Of a stretch of 42,212 nt of DNA, positions 32,867 to 40,618 are shown piece by piece. The notes under the pieces were generated by a model, which ran no database searches, was not told the origin of the DNA, and saw only the letters and a list, made by a program, of their open reading frames with translations. Position 1 is the stretch's first letter. Every line of letters begins with the position of its first letter. This stretch comes from Megasphaera hominis (GTDB taxonomy: Bacteria > Bacillota > Negativicutes > Veillonellales > Megasphaeraceae): assembly GCF_014269395.1 (NCBI RefSeq), contig NZ_JACOGK010000025.1, positions 1 through 42,212 of the forward strand, given 5' to 3'. Made by a program: the position numbers and the translations under genes.

Positions 32867-33010
32867 AAGTTGACGAATGGCAGGATAGAAAAAGACCGTG
32901 CCCGGTCTACTGTGGGCAGTGTGCATGGTTGGCTCTGTCACGCCAATACTCATAATCTTTCCGTGTCGCTCCAGTTAAAGGAACTAAGGGAGATGATAGA
33001 CAATGCATAA
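32867..33010 (+). other. RT C-terminal segment beyond the amber codon
   Basis: The same reading frame stays open for 47 codons after TAG and ends with TAA at 33008-33010. It encodes KLTNGRIEKDRARSTVGSVH and then GWLCHANTHNL, matching the usual C-terminal end of DGR RTs (a basic helix, then a Gly-Trp/His-Ala-Asn-Thr segment). The next gene's ATG overlaps its end by 8 nt, as expected of an intact RT. So the TAG most likely arose by one substitution from a codon such as AAG or CAG. Confidence 0.75.
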
Positions 33011-33284
33011 ATTTTCCGATTTTGCGAAGCCTGCTATGCTTGATGGGCAAAAGATAAAAATCAGCGAACTGTTTAACAAGCCAATTGCCGTCATGGGTGC
33101 AAAGATTACTAAGAGCAAAGTTAACAATAGCGAATGTCTCCAACTGCAAATTCGAATGGAGGAAAAGAACTATGTTTGTTTTACTGGCTCTACGGTGTTG
33201 ATTCAGCAGATTAAAGATAATATGAATGAAATACCATTTGAAGCTACCATTACTACGGTTGGCAGTGCTTACCAGTTTACATAA
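33003..33284 (+). CDS. Small OB-like protein next to the DGR, unknown
   Basis: The 93-residue protein has alternating predicted strands (KIKISELFNKPIAVMGAKIT, LQLQIRMEEKNYVCFTGSTV, PFEATITTVGSAYQF), which suggests a small beta-barrel, possibly nucleic-acid binding. It starts inside the RT reading frame's native end and has AAGGGAG about 10 nt upstream. By place it could be a DGR accessory factor or a phage late protein. No family is proven; it does not look like the helical Avd protein. Confidence 0.65.
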   Translation: MHKFSDFAKPAMLDGQKIKISELFNKPIAVMGAKITKSKVNNSECLQLQIRMEEKNYVCFTGSTVLIQQIKDNMNEIPFEATITTVGSAYQFT

Positions 33285-33295
33285 GGAGGTTAATT

Positions 33296-33586
33296 ATGGT
33301 TGGGTATCCTAAAAATTTAAACACAAGGGCTGACTATGAATTTGTAAGAGCAAATTTTTCAAAAGAAGATTTCCGCCAGGATTTTCAGAACCTGCTTGAT
33401 ACTATGGGCGACTGGTTCAATATCGGCAAGTTGTCTTCAGGAGAGCAGGGTAAAACAGACAAGACGCACAAAGTTGTAAAAGACGAATCAGGGGATTCTT
33501 ACCAGTATGAGTTCAAGGAGAACCCTAATTGCCGCATGTTTCAGCTTGGCTATACAGAAGAATATGTTAAGAATATTTTGGCTTGA
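33296..33586 (+). CDS. Hypothetical protein downstream of the DGR
   Basis: The 96-residue protein has AAGGAGG 6 nt before its ATG. It starts with YPKNLNTRADYEFVRANF and ends in an aromatic region (CRMFQLGYTEEYVKNILA). It follows the preceding small gene by 11 nt and may be co-transcribed with the DGR. No domain is recognised. Confidence 0.65.
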   Translation: MVGYPKNLNTRADYEFVRANFSKEDFRQDFQNLLDTMGDWFNIGKLSSGEQGKTDKTHKVVKDESGDSYQYEFKENPNCRMFQLGYTEEYVKNILA

Positions 33587-33605
33587 TGGCAAAGGGGGAT
33601 AAATA

Positions 33606-33941
33606 GTGGATTGGTGGCAGATTCTTTTAGCAGGCGTGCCGTCCTTGTTTTCAGGCATCCTGTTGTATGAGTGGGAACAGCAGCGTAAACGCATTAAAGA
33701 GCAAGAGAATGAAAAGGAAGTACGAAATGAAGCTTTGGTCAAGGGAGTGCAAGCACTGCTGCGCGACCGCCTTATCACCGGGATGGAGACATGCCTTGAA
33801 AAAGGATATGCTCCAATTAATACGGTAGAAATCATGGGCTCCATGTATGCCGCATACTGTGACCTTGGAGGGAACGGTATTGTAAGCGGAATCTATAAGC
33901 GCTTTAGCAGCCTTCCGCACAAGCTTCCGGACGACGTGTAA
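33606..33941 (+). CDS. Lysis-module membrane protein with coiled coil
   Basis: The 111-residue protein starts at GTG 33606 (AAAGGGGG upstream). One N-terminal hydrophobic helix (about 4-22) is followed by a charged coil (about 23-45) and the segment VQALLRDRLITGMETCLEKG with YCDLGGNGIVSGIYKRF. This arrangement is common next to holin and amidase genes in Firmicutes prophages. It may be a spanin- or holin-partner-like protein, but that is an inference. Confidence 0.65.
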   Translation: MDWWQILLAGVPSLFSGILLYEWEQQRKRIKEQENEKEVRNEALVKGVQALLRDRLITGMETCLEKGYAPINTVEIMGSMYAAYCDLGGNGIVSGIYKRFSSLPHKLPDDV

Positions 33942-33945
33942 GGCG

Positions 33946-34137
33946 GTGGTGGAGTTGTTCCAGTTTGAAAAAATTGATATCGAAAACATTCTAGTCATTA
34001 TTGCTCTTTCAGCGAGCCTGATAATGGCTATTTTTTATGGGCTCGATAATTTGGCCATGAGCATTGTGACCGGCCTTTTGGGATACATCGGCGGCACAAT
34101 CAAGGGCTCCACACCGAAAGGAGGTGACAATAAATGA
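33946..34137 (+). CDS. Holin-like small membrane protein
   Basis: The 63-residue protein has two hydrophobic helices (about 16-30 and 38-50) and a Lys-rich C-terminus. It overlaps the amidase gene by 4 nt. Small size, two helices, charged tail and the position just before an endolysin all fit a holin. The start is one of two tandem GTG codons at 33946 or 33949. Confidence 0.68.
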   Translation: MVELFQFEKIDIENILVIIALSASLIMAIFYGLDNLAMSIVTGLLGYIGGTIKGSTPKGGDNK

Positions 34138-34685
34138 ACGTATTTATTAATCCTGGCCATGCACCCAATGGCAATCCGGACCCGGGCGCGGTGAACGACA
34201 ATACTGGGCTGCGTGAGTGCGATGTAGCACTGGCAGTGGGTGACCTTGTTGCTCACTATCTCAAGGCTGCTGGTGTAGGGGTGACGAACGTCTTCCAGTG
34301 TGACAGCCTGGAAGAAATCTGCAATCAGGCTAATGCCAGTGGTGCAGATCTTTTCATCTCTATCCATTGCAATAGCTTTGCTGATCCGGATGCAAAGGGT
34401 ACAGAAACATGGGCATGTGCGGGCAGCTCTGCCGGTCATGCTCTGGCAGGTTGCATCCAGAATCAGATTGTTGATGCACTGGGCACTGTAGACCGCGGCG
34501 TTAAAACGGCTACGCCCGGTGTCAATGGTCTCTATGTACTGACTAATACCGATGCTCCGGCGGTCCTTGTTGAGCTGGCCTTCATTTCCAACGATGAAGA
34601 TGAACAGCTGCTGGTGAAAAAGCAGGACGACTTTGCCCGGGCAATTGCCAGAGGTGTAACGGACTATGAATGCAGCATCCAGTAA
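34134..34685 (+). CDS. N-acetylmuramoyl-L-alanine amidase (Amidase_3 endolysin)
   Basis: The 183-residue protein has all Amidase_3 residues: zinc ligands H9 (INPGH), E28 (LRECD), H78 (ISIHCNS) and the catalytic E147 (LVELAFISN). There is no signal peptide and no cell-wall binding domain. It cleaves the amide between muramic acid and L-alanine to lyse the host, with access given by the holin-like protein. AAAGGAGGTG lies before the ATG. Confidence 0.93.
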   Translation: MNVFINPGHAPNGNPDPGAVNDNTGLRECDVALAVGDLVAHYLKAAGVGVTNVFQCDSLEEICNQANASGADLFISIHCNSFADPDAKGTETWACAGSSAGHALAGCIQNQIVDALGTVDRGVKTATPGVNGLYVLTNTDAPAVLVELAFISNDEDEQLLVKKQDDFARAIARGVTDYECSIQ

Positions 34686-34718
34686 CCGTATGCTGCGAAA
34701 GTTGAAAAGGAGAAAATC

Positions 34719-35024
34719 ATGAGTAAATGGACTGATGTGAGAGACAATATTGTTGATGCGCTGAATGTCGATGTCGTGACCGATGAACTGAAAGACCAGG
34801 TCACCAACACTCTGCTGGAACAAGTTATGCCAATCATTGAAAATGCCGTAGATGGCTTTTCTGAAAAGGTGAAGGCACAGGCTCCTCAGGAATCCGGCTG
34901 GTGCCGCGTCCGTGATGGCATCGTTCTGCCGCTGGTCATGGAAGGGCTGGTGTTTGTGGTAAAGACCGTACTGACGAAAGCAACGGCGGAGAACGCAAAA
35001 GAAGACACTGCCAAGGGTGTATGA
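34719..35024 (+). CDS. Hypothetical late protein after the endolysin
   Basis: The 101-residue protein has AAAAGGAG before its ATG. It is mostly helical, with an amphipathic middle and a hydrophobic C-terminal segment (GIVLPLVMEGLVFVVKTVL) that may touch the membrane. It is the last gene of the lysis block before a terminator. The function is unknown. Confidence 0.6.
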   Translation: MSKWTDVRDNIVDALNVDVVTDELKDQVTNTLLEQVMPIIENAVDGFSEKVKAQAPQESGWCRVRDGIVLPLVMEGLVFVVKTVLTKATAENAKEDTAKGV

Positions 35025-35045
35025 AATCGAAGATTGATGATATAA

Positions 35046-35084
35046 TAAAGGCATAGCCGTGTCTTGTGCTATGGCCTTTATTTT
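35046..35084 (+). terminator. Terminator of the late operon
   Basis: TAAAGGCATAGC (35046-35057) pairs with GCTATGGCCTTTA (35068-35080) with one bulged C, and TTTTC follows. A TATAAT overlaps the left arm (35041-35046) but lacks a good -35. Confidence 0.7.
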
Positions 35085-35085
35085 C

Positions 35086-35212
35086 ATGCGACTTCCCGCC
35101 GGATCCGGACTGTAAAAAAGTCCTGTGATACCAGTACGGTGAGGTTCGTATGTGGTATGGGTAAGTTCACCACATGAAACGCCTGCAGCATTTTGTTGCA
35201 GGCGTTTTTTTT
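35086..35212 (+). ncRNA. Possible small RNA ending in a strong terminator
   Basis: Between two terminators lies a 127-nt stretch with no reading frame but several stems: GGACT/AGTCC near 35107-35122, ATGTGGT/ACCACAT around 35148-35175, and the final terminator. Its compact structure suggests a short transcript or an RNA element. A promoter is not clear, so this is a weak call. Confidence 0.25.
35178..35212 (+). terminator. Strong rho-independent terminator
   Basis: AAACGCCTGCA (35178-35188) pairs perfectly with TGCAGGCGTTT (35197-35207) across an 8-nt loop, followed by TTTTT. Confidence 0.85.
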
Positions 35213-35301
35213 GAATAGGCGAAGCGTCAAAGCTCTATAGGCTACCACCTGTGGGGATTGGGGTGCAGTTCACTCTAGGAGGCAGCAGGAGGAACGAGAA
35301 A

Positions 35302-35508
35302 ATGGCAAAAGAACGAGATGAAGATTTGTTGTGTCCAGTTTGCAAGAAACATTATTTTGAATTTTATGGTGATTTTGATGAATGCCCTATTTGTGGCTGG
35401 ACGAATGACGTTGTTCAAAAAGATAAGCCGGACTGGGAAGGTTGCGGTAACGACATGAGCTTGAACGAAGCCAGAGAAGCCTATAAAAACGGAAAACCCA
35501 TAGAATAA
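35302..35508 (+). CDS. Cysteine-rich CPCC-type protein
   Basis: The 68-residue protein from ATG 35302 (AGGAGG 9 nt before) has CPVC, then CPICGW, and ends with MSLNEAREAYKN, the pattern of the CPCC cysteine-rich family (zinc-ribbon). Proteins of this family are widespread but have no firm function. It lies after the late operon's terminators and so may be expressed independently as cargo. Confidence 0.8.
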   Translation: MAKERDEDLLCPVCKKHYFEFYGDFDECPICGWTNDVVQKDKPDWEGCGNDMSLNEAREAYKNGKPIE

Positions 35509-35523
35509 AATGAGGCGTTGCAT

Positions 35524-35746
35524 ATGTATCAAGAAAAGCTAAGAAAAACTAAGAAAAACACTGAAAACATATCGGGACGATAAAAAATGGCTGGATGATC
35601 TCATGGGACTTGTTGACACGGAAGATGAGGCCGAAGAACTATTATATGCCATTGACCATGGCTGGGCTAATACTCCGGGAGAGATGGTAATATATCTTGC
35701 TAGAATAAAAAACAACGCCCCATTTGAAGACGGAGAAGACAACTAG
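35524..35746 (+). pseudogene. Small prophage gene frameshifted by 10-bp duplication
   Basis: The ATG at 35524 reads MYQEKLRKT and then fails after 17 codons. A second frame contains a good protein, KKWLDDLMGLVDTEDEAEEL and on to PFEDGEDN, ending in TAG at 35744. The break coincides with a direct duplication of CTAAGAAAAA. Removing one copy joins the two frames into a continuous small protein of about 70 residues (LRKT-LKTYRDDKKWLDD). So the gene was inactivated, or is phase-variable, by slippage. The protein family is unknown. Confidence 0.65.
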
Positions 35747-35763
35747 ATAAAATCGTAACACCG

Positions 35764-35792
35764 ACCACCTGCAGAAATGCAGGTGGTTTTTT
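35764..35792 (+). terminator. Terminator at the right end of the prophage
   Basis: ACCACCTGCA (35764-35773) pairs perfectly with TGCAGGTGGT (35778-35787), followed by TTTTT. A related hairpin occurs at 41911-41946. Nothing recognisable is seen from 35793 to 35963, where the right attachment site probably lies. Confidence 0.8.
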
Positions 35793-35963
35793 CATGCCTT
35801 TACATTTTCCTTCTCTGTGCTATAGCAATCAATAGTTCATCAACCAATTGCGAGGTGATTGCATCAATCCATCATGTCAGGAGTTATCCTAAGAGACGTG
35901 GCGTTGAAGGGGAACAGCAGTATATACGCTGTCGTTGTCCCTAATTTTACATACTTACAGTCG

Positions 35964-36839
35964 TTACGGTTTGCTCTTAACGACTTTTTTTATAATATCT
36001 TTTACGATTTGCGTAGCCGGCGTCACGAATTGTTGTTTTTGCGTGGCAAGGCCGATCGTGCGATACGGGTTATTTTGAATATCTAAAATTTGGATATTGC
36101 CGTGAACCAATTTTAAAACGAGAGAAGGCAATATGCTGATTCCAAGGCCGCTTTCCACTAACGCGACAATAGACGAGTCGTTAGCCAGCGTATGGGGCGA
36201 AAACAAGGGGATATGATTGGCGGAGAAGAAAGGCTGAATATCGTACGTATAACCTCCCGGCGAGGCGACGAGATTATAGTTGGAGATTTCTTCAATTGTA
36301 ATGAGACCTCTTTGTTTAAACGTATATTCTAACGGGGCAATGCAGACCATTTTATCTAAATACAGGGTTTCGTAATCCAATGTATCCGTTTGTATAGGAG
36401 GCAAAAAGGAAATATCCAGCGTACCGTTTTTCATATTGCTTTCCAATTCCGGGTATTCGCCTTCATGAACGATAAGCTGTATTTCCAAGTGATTCTTTTT
36501 CAGTTCCTGGAAGACTGAGGGAAGCCAGTAGCAGCATGTACTGTTGTAGGTGCCGATATGCACTACGCCATGCTGTATATTCTGCAGGATTTCTAATTCT
36601 TTATGTATTTTTGAATGTAATGCCAAAAGATTTTGAATTTGCGGCAATATTTCCCGCCCATATGTAGTAAGGATGACATTGTTTTTCGAACGGATAAATA
36701 AAGGAAATCCGACGTCTTTTTCCATTTTAGTAATGGCGTGACTGATGGCCGACGGGCTTAAATACAGGCTGCGGGCTGCTTTTGAAAAATTTCCTGTCGT
36801 TGCTACGGCGTTGAATATGCGATACGAAGAAAGTTCCAT
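35964..36839 (-). CDS. LysR-family transcriptional regulator
   Basis: The 291-residue protein starts at ATG 36839 (AGGAGG 7 nt before on the minus strand); the longer open frame upstream lies in the promoter region. The N-terminal winged HTH (about 1-60) has FNAVATTGNFSKAARSLYLS and ISHAITKMEKDVGFPLF. The C-terminal substrate-binding domain (about 90-285) includes ESNMKNGTLDISFLPP and ALVESGLGISILPSLV. It diverges from nifJ and likely controls it, sensing a small metabolite. Confidence 0.92.
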   Translation of the reverse strand: MELSSYRIFNAVATTGNFSKAARSLYLSPSAISHAITKMEKDVGFPLFIRSKNNVILTTYGREILPQIQNLLALHSKIHKELEILQNIQHGVVHIGTYNSTCCYWLPSVFQELKKNHLEIQLIVHEGEYPELESNMKNGTLDISFLPPIQTDTLDYETLYLDKMVCIAPLEYTFKQRGLITIEEISNYNLVASPGGYTYDIQPFFSANHIPLFSPHTLANDSSIVALVESGLGISILPSLVLKLVHGNIQILDIQNNPYRTIGLATQKQQFVTPATQIVKDIIKKVVKSKP

Positions 36840-37015
36840 TGTATTCCTCCTATAAGAATAACGTGAATGATATTCAAATAAAATGTGAATATTATGATGT
36901 TTACTCATTACTGTATTTAGGATATCATATACATACGAAATTGGAAAGCATTCAATCAAGGCGTATTTGAATGGAAATAATATTTTTATAATATCTTTCA
37001 AGGAGGTAAGGTAAG
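36840..37015. promoter_or_regulatory. Divergent LysR/nifJ control region
   Basis: The AT-rich 176-nt region holds a perfect inverted repeat: ATATTCA (36870-36876), 9 nt, TGAATAT (36886-36892). This has the T-N11-A type symmetry used by LysR regulators. It lies about 30 nt upstream of the regulator's ATG, fitting autorepression, and within 150 nt of nifJ. AAGGAGG precedes the nifJ start. Exact promoters cannot be fixed; TATAAT at 36987 is too close to the nifJ site. Confidence 0.55.
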
Positions 37016-40000
37016 ATGCTTGTAAAAAAGTACAAATCAATGGACGGTAATACGGCGGCGGCATATGCGTCGTATGCGTTTACAGATGTGGCGGCTATTT
37101 ATCCGATTACGCCGTCTTCCGATATGGCGCAGCATATCGACGAATGGGCGACGGAAGGAAGAAAGAATATTTTTGGGGAAGTCGTCAATGTATTGGAAAT
37201 GCAGTCGGAAAAGGGCGCGTCCGGCGCGGTGCACGGTTCTCTCCAGGCGGGCGCGTTGACGAGTACCTATACATCGTCGCAGGGTTTGATGCTCATGATT
37301 CCCAATATGTTTAAAATTGCCGGCGAGCTGCTTCCGGGCGTATTTCACGTAGCGTCCCGCTTAGTCGCTTCGAATGGGTTAGGCATATTTTGCGATTATT
37401 CCGATGTACTGACGACGCGTCCTACAGGCTTTGCTCTGCTTTCATCGGCCAGCGTACAGCAAGTAATGGATTTGGCGGCAGTAGCTCATTTGAGCGCGAT
37501 TAAAGGGCGGGTTCCCTTCCTGCACTTCTTCGATGGATTCCGCACGTCTCATGAAATCCAGAAAATCGAAGTCTTAGATTACGAAGACCTAAAAGGGCTG
37601 GTAGATATGGATGCTGTCAACGCGTTCCGCCGCAACTCCCTGAATCCGGATCATCCCCACGTACGAGGGACTGTACAAAACGCGGATATTCACTTCCAGC
37701 AGCGCGAGGTTACGAACCATTATTGGAACGATTTGCCCGATATCGTCGAACACTATATGGATGAAATCGAAAGGCTCACCGGCCGCCGGTATCATCTCTT
37801 CGATTATTATGGGGCAGACGACGCCGAACGGGTTATCATCTGTATGGGCTCTATGAGCCAGACGGCGGAAGAGGTCGTCGACGCATTGACGGCCAGAGGC
37901 GAAAAGGTGGGCGTCGTCACGGTACATCTGTATCGTCCGTTCTCGCTGAAGCATTTCTTTGCCGTCATTCCGAAAACCGTGAAAGTTATTACGGCGCTGG
38001 ATCGCGTAAAAGAAATCAATGCCCAAGCGGAGCCGCTGTATATGGACGTCAAGACGGCTTTCTATAATGCCGACGTTAAGCCTATCGTAGTCGGCGGCCG
38101 TATTGGAATCGGTGGGAAAGATATCCGGCCGTCTCACATAAACGACGTATTTGAAAATATGAAGCAAGATGCGCCTAAGGATCATTTTACCGTAGGTATT
38201 ATCGACGATATAAACGGCACGGGATTGCCCCATAATGAAGACGCTATTCAGATTAAGCATCCGCAAATCAGCGAATGTAAATTCTGGGGGTTAGGATCAG
38301 ACGGAACGGTGGGAGCCAATAAGAGTGCCATCAAGATCATCGGCGATAACACGAATAAATACGCGCAAGCCTATTTTGCTTATGACTCTAAAAAATCCGG
38401 CGGTATTACTGTATCCCATTTGCGGTTCGGCGATATTCCCATTCGCCTTACCTATCTCGTCGACCAAGCCGATTACGTATCGTGTTCGCAGCAGTCGTAT
38501 GTCTATAAGTACAATATATTGAATGGATTAAAGAAAAAGGGCATTTTCCTGTTAAATACGATTTGGAAGCCTGAAGAATTAGAGGAACGCCTTCCGGCGT
38601 CTATGAAGCGGTACCTTGCGCGGAAGGAAATACAATTTTATACGCTGAACGCCGTAGAGCTCGCCCGTGAAATCGGCCTCGGCAACCGCACGAATATGAT
38701 TATGCAGGCCGCTTTCTTTAGATTATCCGGCATTATTCCCATTGAAGACGCCGTAACGTATTTGAAAAACTCGGTACAGGTGACGTACGGCAAAAAGGGC
38801 GACGACGTCGTGGACATGAACTTTAAAGCGATTGAAAAGGGCGTAACGGAATTGGTAAAAATTGATGTTCCCGACGCATGGGCTGACGCTGTTGATGTGA
38901 AGTGTACGACGGAGGAAGCTGTCCCGGCTTATGTCAAAGACTTCCTCATTCCGGTGAATCGTCTGGAAGGTGACGAGGTGCCCGTCAGCGGCATGATTCC
39001 CATGGAGGACGGCTCCTATCCCGTCGGCACGGCAGCCTATGAAAAGCGCGGCGTATCTATCTTTGTTCCCAAGTGGGATGCGGCGAAATGTATTCAATGC
39101 AATCAATGCGCTATGGTTTGTCCGCACGGTTGCATCCGTCCGATATTGCTGACGGCCGGCGAAAAAGCGGCGGCTCCAAAAGCTATTGCAACGAAACAGG
39201 CCGTCGGGGCGGCAAATTATGAATTTTACATGGCGATTTCCGTACTGGACTGCACGGGATGCCAGAACTGCGTCAACGTATGCCCAGCGAAAGAAAAAGC
39301 GCTTTCTATGCAGATTCTTTCAGAAGAGAGCGAAGAAGCTGTCCTTTGGAAGTACACGGCCGGGCTGCCACAGAAGGCCAATCCGTTCAGCAAATGGACC
39401 GTCAAAGGCAGTCAATTTGAAAAGCCGTTGTTTGAATTCTCCGGCGCTTGCGCAGGCTGCGGCGAAACGCCGTATATCAAGCTGCTGACGCAATTGTACG
39501 GCGACCGCATGTTGGTAGCGAATTCTGCCGGATGCGCTCATGTATTTTCCGGCAGCGTGCCGGCCTCGCCGTATACGACAGATGCTAAAGGCCACGGACC
39601 GGCTTGGAATAGCTCGCTTTTTGAAGATACGGCGGAATTTGGCTTAGGCTTATTCAGTGGCACGCAGCAGATCCAGCGGCAGATGGCTTCGGCGGCCCGC
39701 GCTGCTATCGCGCTGCATCTCAGCGATGAGTTGGATCAGGTGTTGTCGGATTGGCTGGATCATCAGCACGTATCGGAAGGGACGAGAGAGCGGGCTGAAA
39801 CCGTATTGGCAGCTATTCGTAAAATAGAGAATCTGCCAAAGCCCTTGCAGGATTTGGCAGACAATAAGGATTATCTCGTAACACAAAGCCAATGGCTTAT
39901 CGGCGGCGACGGCTGGGCTTACGACATCGACTACGGCGGCTTGGATCACGTATTGGCCCAGGGGAAAAATATCAACGCCCTCGTGCTCGATACGGAAGTC

Positions 40001-40531
40001 TACTCCAATACGGGCGGTCAGGCTTCCAAATCTACGCCTTTTGCAGCCATCGCCAAGTTCGCCGCCGGCGGCAAGGCGACGAAGAAGAAAGACTTAGGAC
40101 GCATTTTCATGTCCTACGGCTACATATACGTCGCGCAGATCGCTATGGGCGCGGACAAGGCCCAGACACTTAAAGCACTGGCTGAAGCGGAAGCCTATCC
40201 GGGTCCGTCTATCGTCATCGCCTATTGCCCGTGTATTAATCACGGCATCAAATCGGGGATGAACAGCAGCCAGAAAGAGCAGAAAAAAGCCGTCGAATGC
40301 GGCTATTGGTCGTTATATCGGTATAATCCTTTGCTGGCGCAGGAAGGGAAAAATCCCTTTAGCATGGATTCGAAACCGCCGACGGGAAACTTCCGAGAAT
40401 TCCTGATGAACGAAGTACGCTTTGCTTCTCTCATGAAAGTAAAACCAGATGCAGCGGAAGAATTGTTTAAAAAGACAGAGCAAGACGCCATGGATAAACT
40501 CGCTTATTATCAGTCGCTGGTTTCAAAATAG
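37016..40531 (+). CDS. nifJ: Pyruvate:ferredoxin (flavodoxin) oxidoreductase
   Basis: The 1171-residue protein is a full-length single-chain PFOR. The N-terminal pyrimidine domain contains AIYPITPSSDMAQ. The gamma-like and CoA-binding parts follow. A 2x[4Fe-4S] ferredoxin domain has CIQCNQCAMVC and CTGCQNCVNVC (about 695-760). The C-terminal TPP domain has ACAGCGETPY and GDGWAYDIDYGG, plus SNTGGQASKSTP. It oxidises pyruvate to acetyl-CoA and CO2, reducing ferredoxin or flavodoxin in the cytoplasm. The gene ends with tandem TAG codons. Its neighbours suggest use in amino acid fermentation. Confidence 0.97.
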   Translation: MLVKKYKSMDGNTAAAYASYAFTDVAAIYPITPSSDMAQHIDEWATEGRKNIFGEVVNVLEMQSEKGASGAVHGSLQAGALTSTYTSSQGLMLMIPNMFKIAGELLPGVFHVASRLVASNGLGIFCDYSDVLTTRPTGFALLSSASVQQVMDLAAVAHLSAIKGRVPFLHFFDGFRTSHEIQKIEVLDYEDLKGLVDMDAVNAFRRNSLNPDHPHVRGTVQNADIHFQQREVTNHYWNDLPDIVEHYMDEIERLTGRRYHLFDYYGADDAERVIICMGSMSQTAEEVVDALTARGEKVGVVTVHLYRPFSLKHFFAVIPKTVKVITALDRVKEINAQAEPLYMDVKTAFYNADVKPIVVGGRIGIGGKDIRPSHINDVFENMKQDAPKDHFTVGIIDDINGTGLPHNEDAIQIKHPQISECKFWGLGSDGTVGANKSAIKIIGDNTNKYAQAYFAYDSKKSGGITVSHLRFGDIPIRLTYLVDQADYVSCSQQSYVYKYNILNGLKKKGIFLLNTIWKPEELEERLPASMKRYLARKEIQFYTLNAVELAREIGLGNRTNMIMQAAFFRLSGIIPIEDAVTYLKNSVQVTYGKKGDDVVDMNFKAIEKGVTELVKIDVPDAWADAVDVKCTTEEAVPAYVKDFLIPVNRLEGDEVPVSGMIPMEDGSYPVGTAAYEKRGVSIFVPKWDAAKCIQCNQCAMVCPHGCIRPILLTAGEKAAAPKAIATKQAVGAANYEFYMAISVLDCTGCQNCVNVCPAKEKALSMQILSEESEEAVLWKYTAGLPQKANPFSKWTVKGSQFEKPLFEFSGACAGCGETPYIKLLTQLYGDRMLVANSAGCAHVFSGSVPASPYTTDAKGHGPAWNSSLFEDTAEFGLGLFSGTQQIQRQMASAARAAIALHLSDELDQVLSDWLDHQHVSEGTRERAETVLAAIRKIENLPKPLQDLADNKDYLVTQSQWLIGGDGWAYDIDYGGLDHVLAQGKNINALVLDTEVYSNTGGQASKSTPFAAIAKFAAGGKATKKKDLGRIFMSYGYIYVAQIAMGADKAQTLKALAEAEAYPGPSIVIAYCPCINHGIKSGMNSSQKEQKKAVECGYWSLYRYNPLLAQEGKNPFSMDSKPPTGNFREFLMNEVRFASLMKVKPDAAEELFKKTEQDAMDKLAYYQSLVSK

Positions 40532-40618
40532 TAGTAAAAAAGAATCGGCGCTACCGTCGTTGCGGGATGAGGACGGCGCGCCGGTTCCCTCAGTATCGTT
40601 TGAGAGAGGATGGTATCT

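Noticed and set aside
35793..35963. Search for a tRNA-Lys 3' duplicate as the right attachment site
   Set aside because: No copy of the tRNA 3' half or of GGTTCGATCC was found between 35.0 and 36.0 kb; the right end stays undefined.
35859..36086. 75-codon plus-strand frame at the prophage-chromosome border
   Set aside because: It runs into the antisense of the LysR gene and shows no domain or good ribosome-binding site; the first part (35878-35934) is only a short hypothetical peptide.
36987..36992. TATAAT as the nifJ promoter
   Set aside because: Transcription from it would start on or next to the ribosome-binding site, and no -35 lies at the right distance.
12797..40531. Genome-wide recoding of TAG
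   Set aside because: terL, the tail sheath gene, the gene at 24259 and nifJ all end naturally at TAG with new genes following, so TAG works as a stop in both prophage and host.
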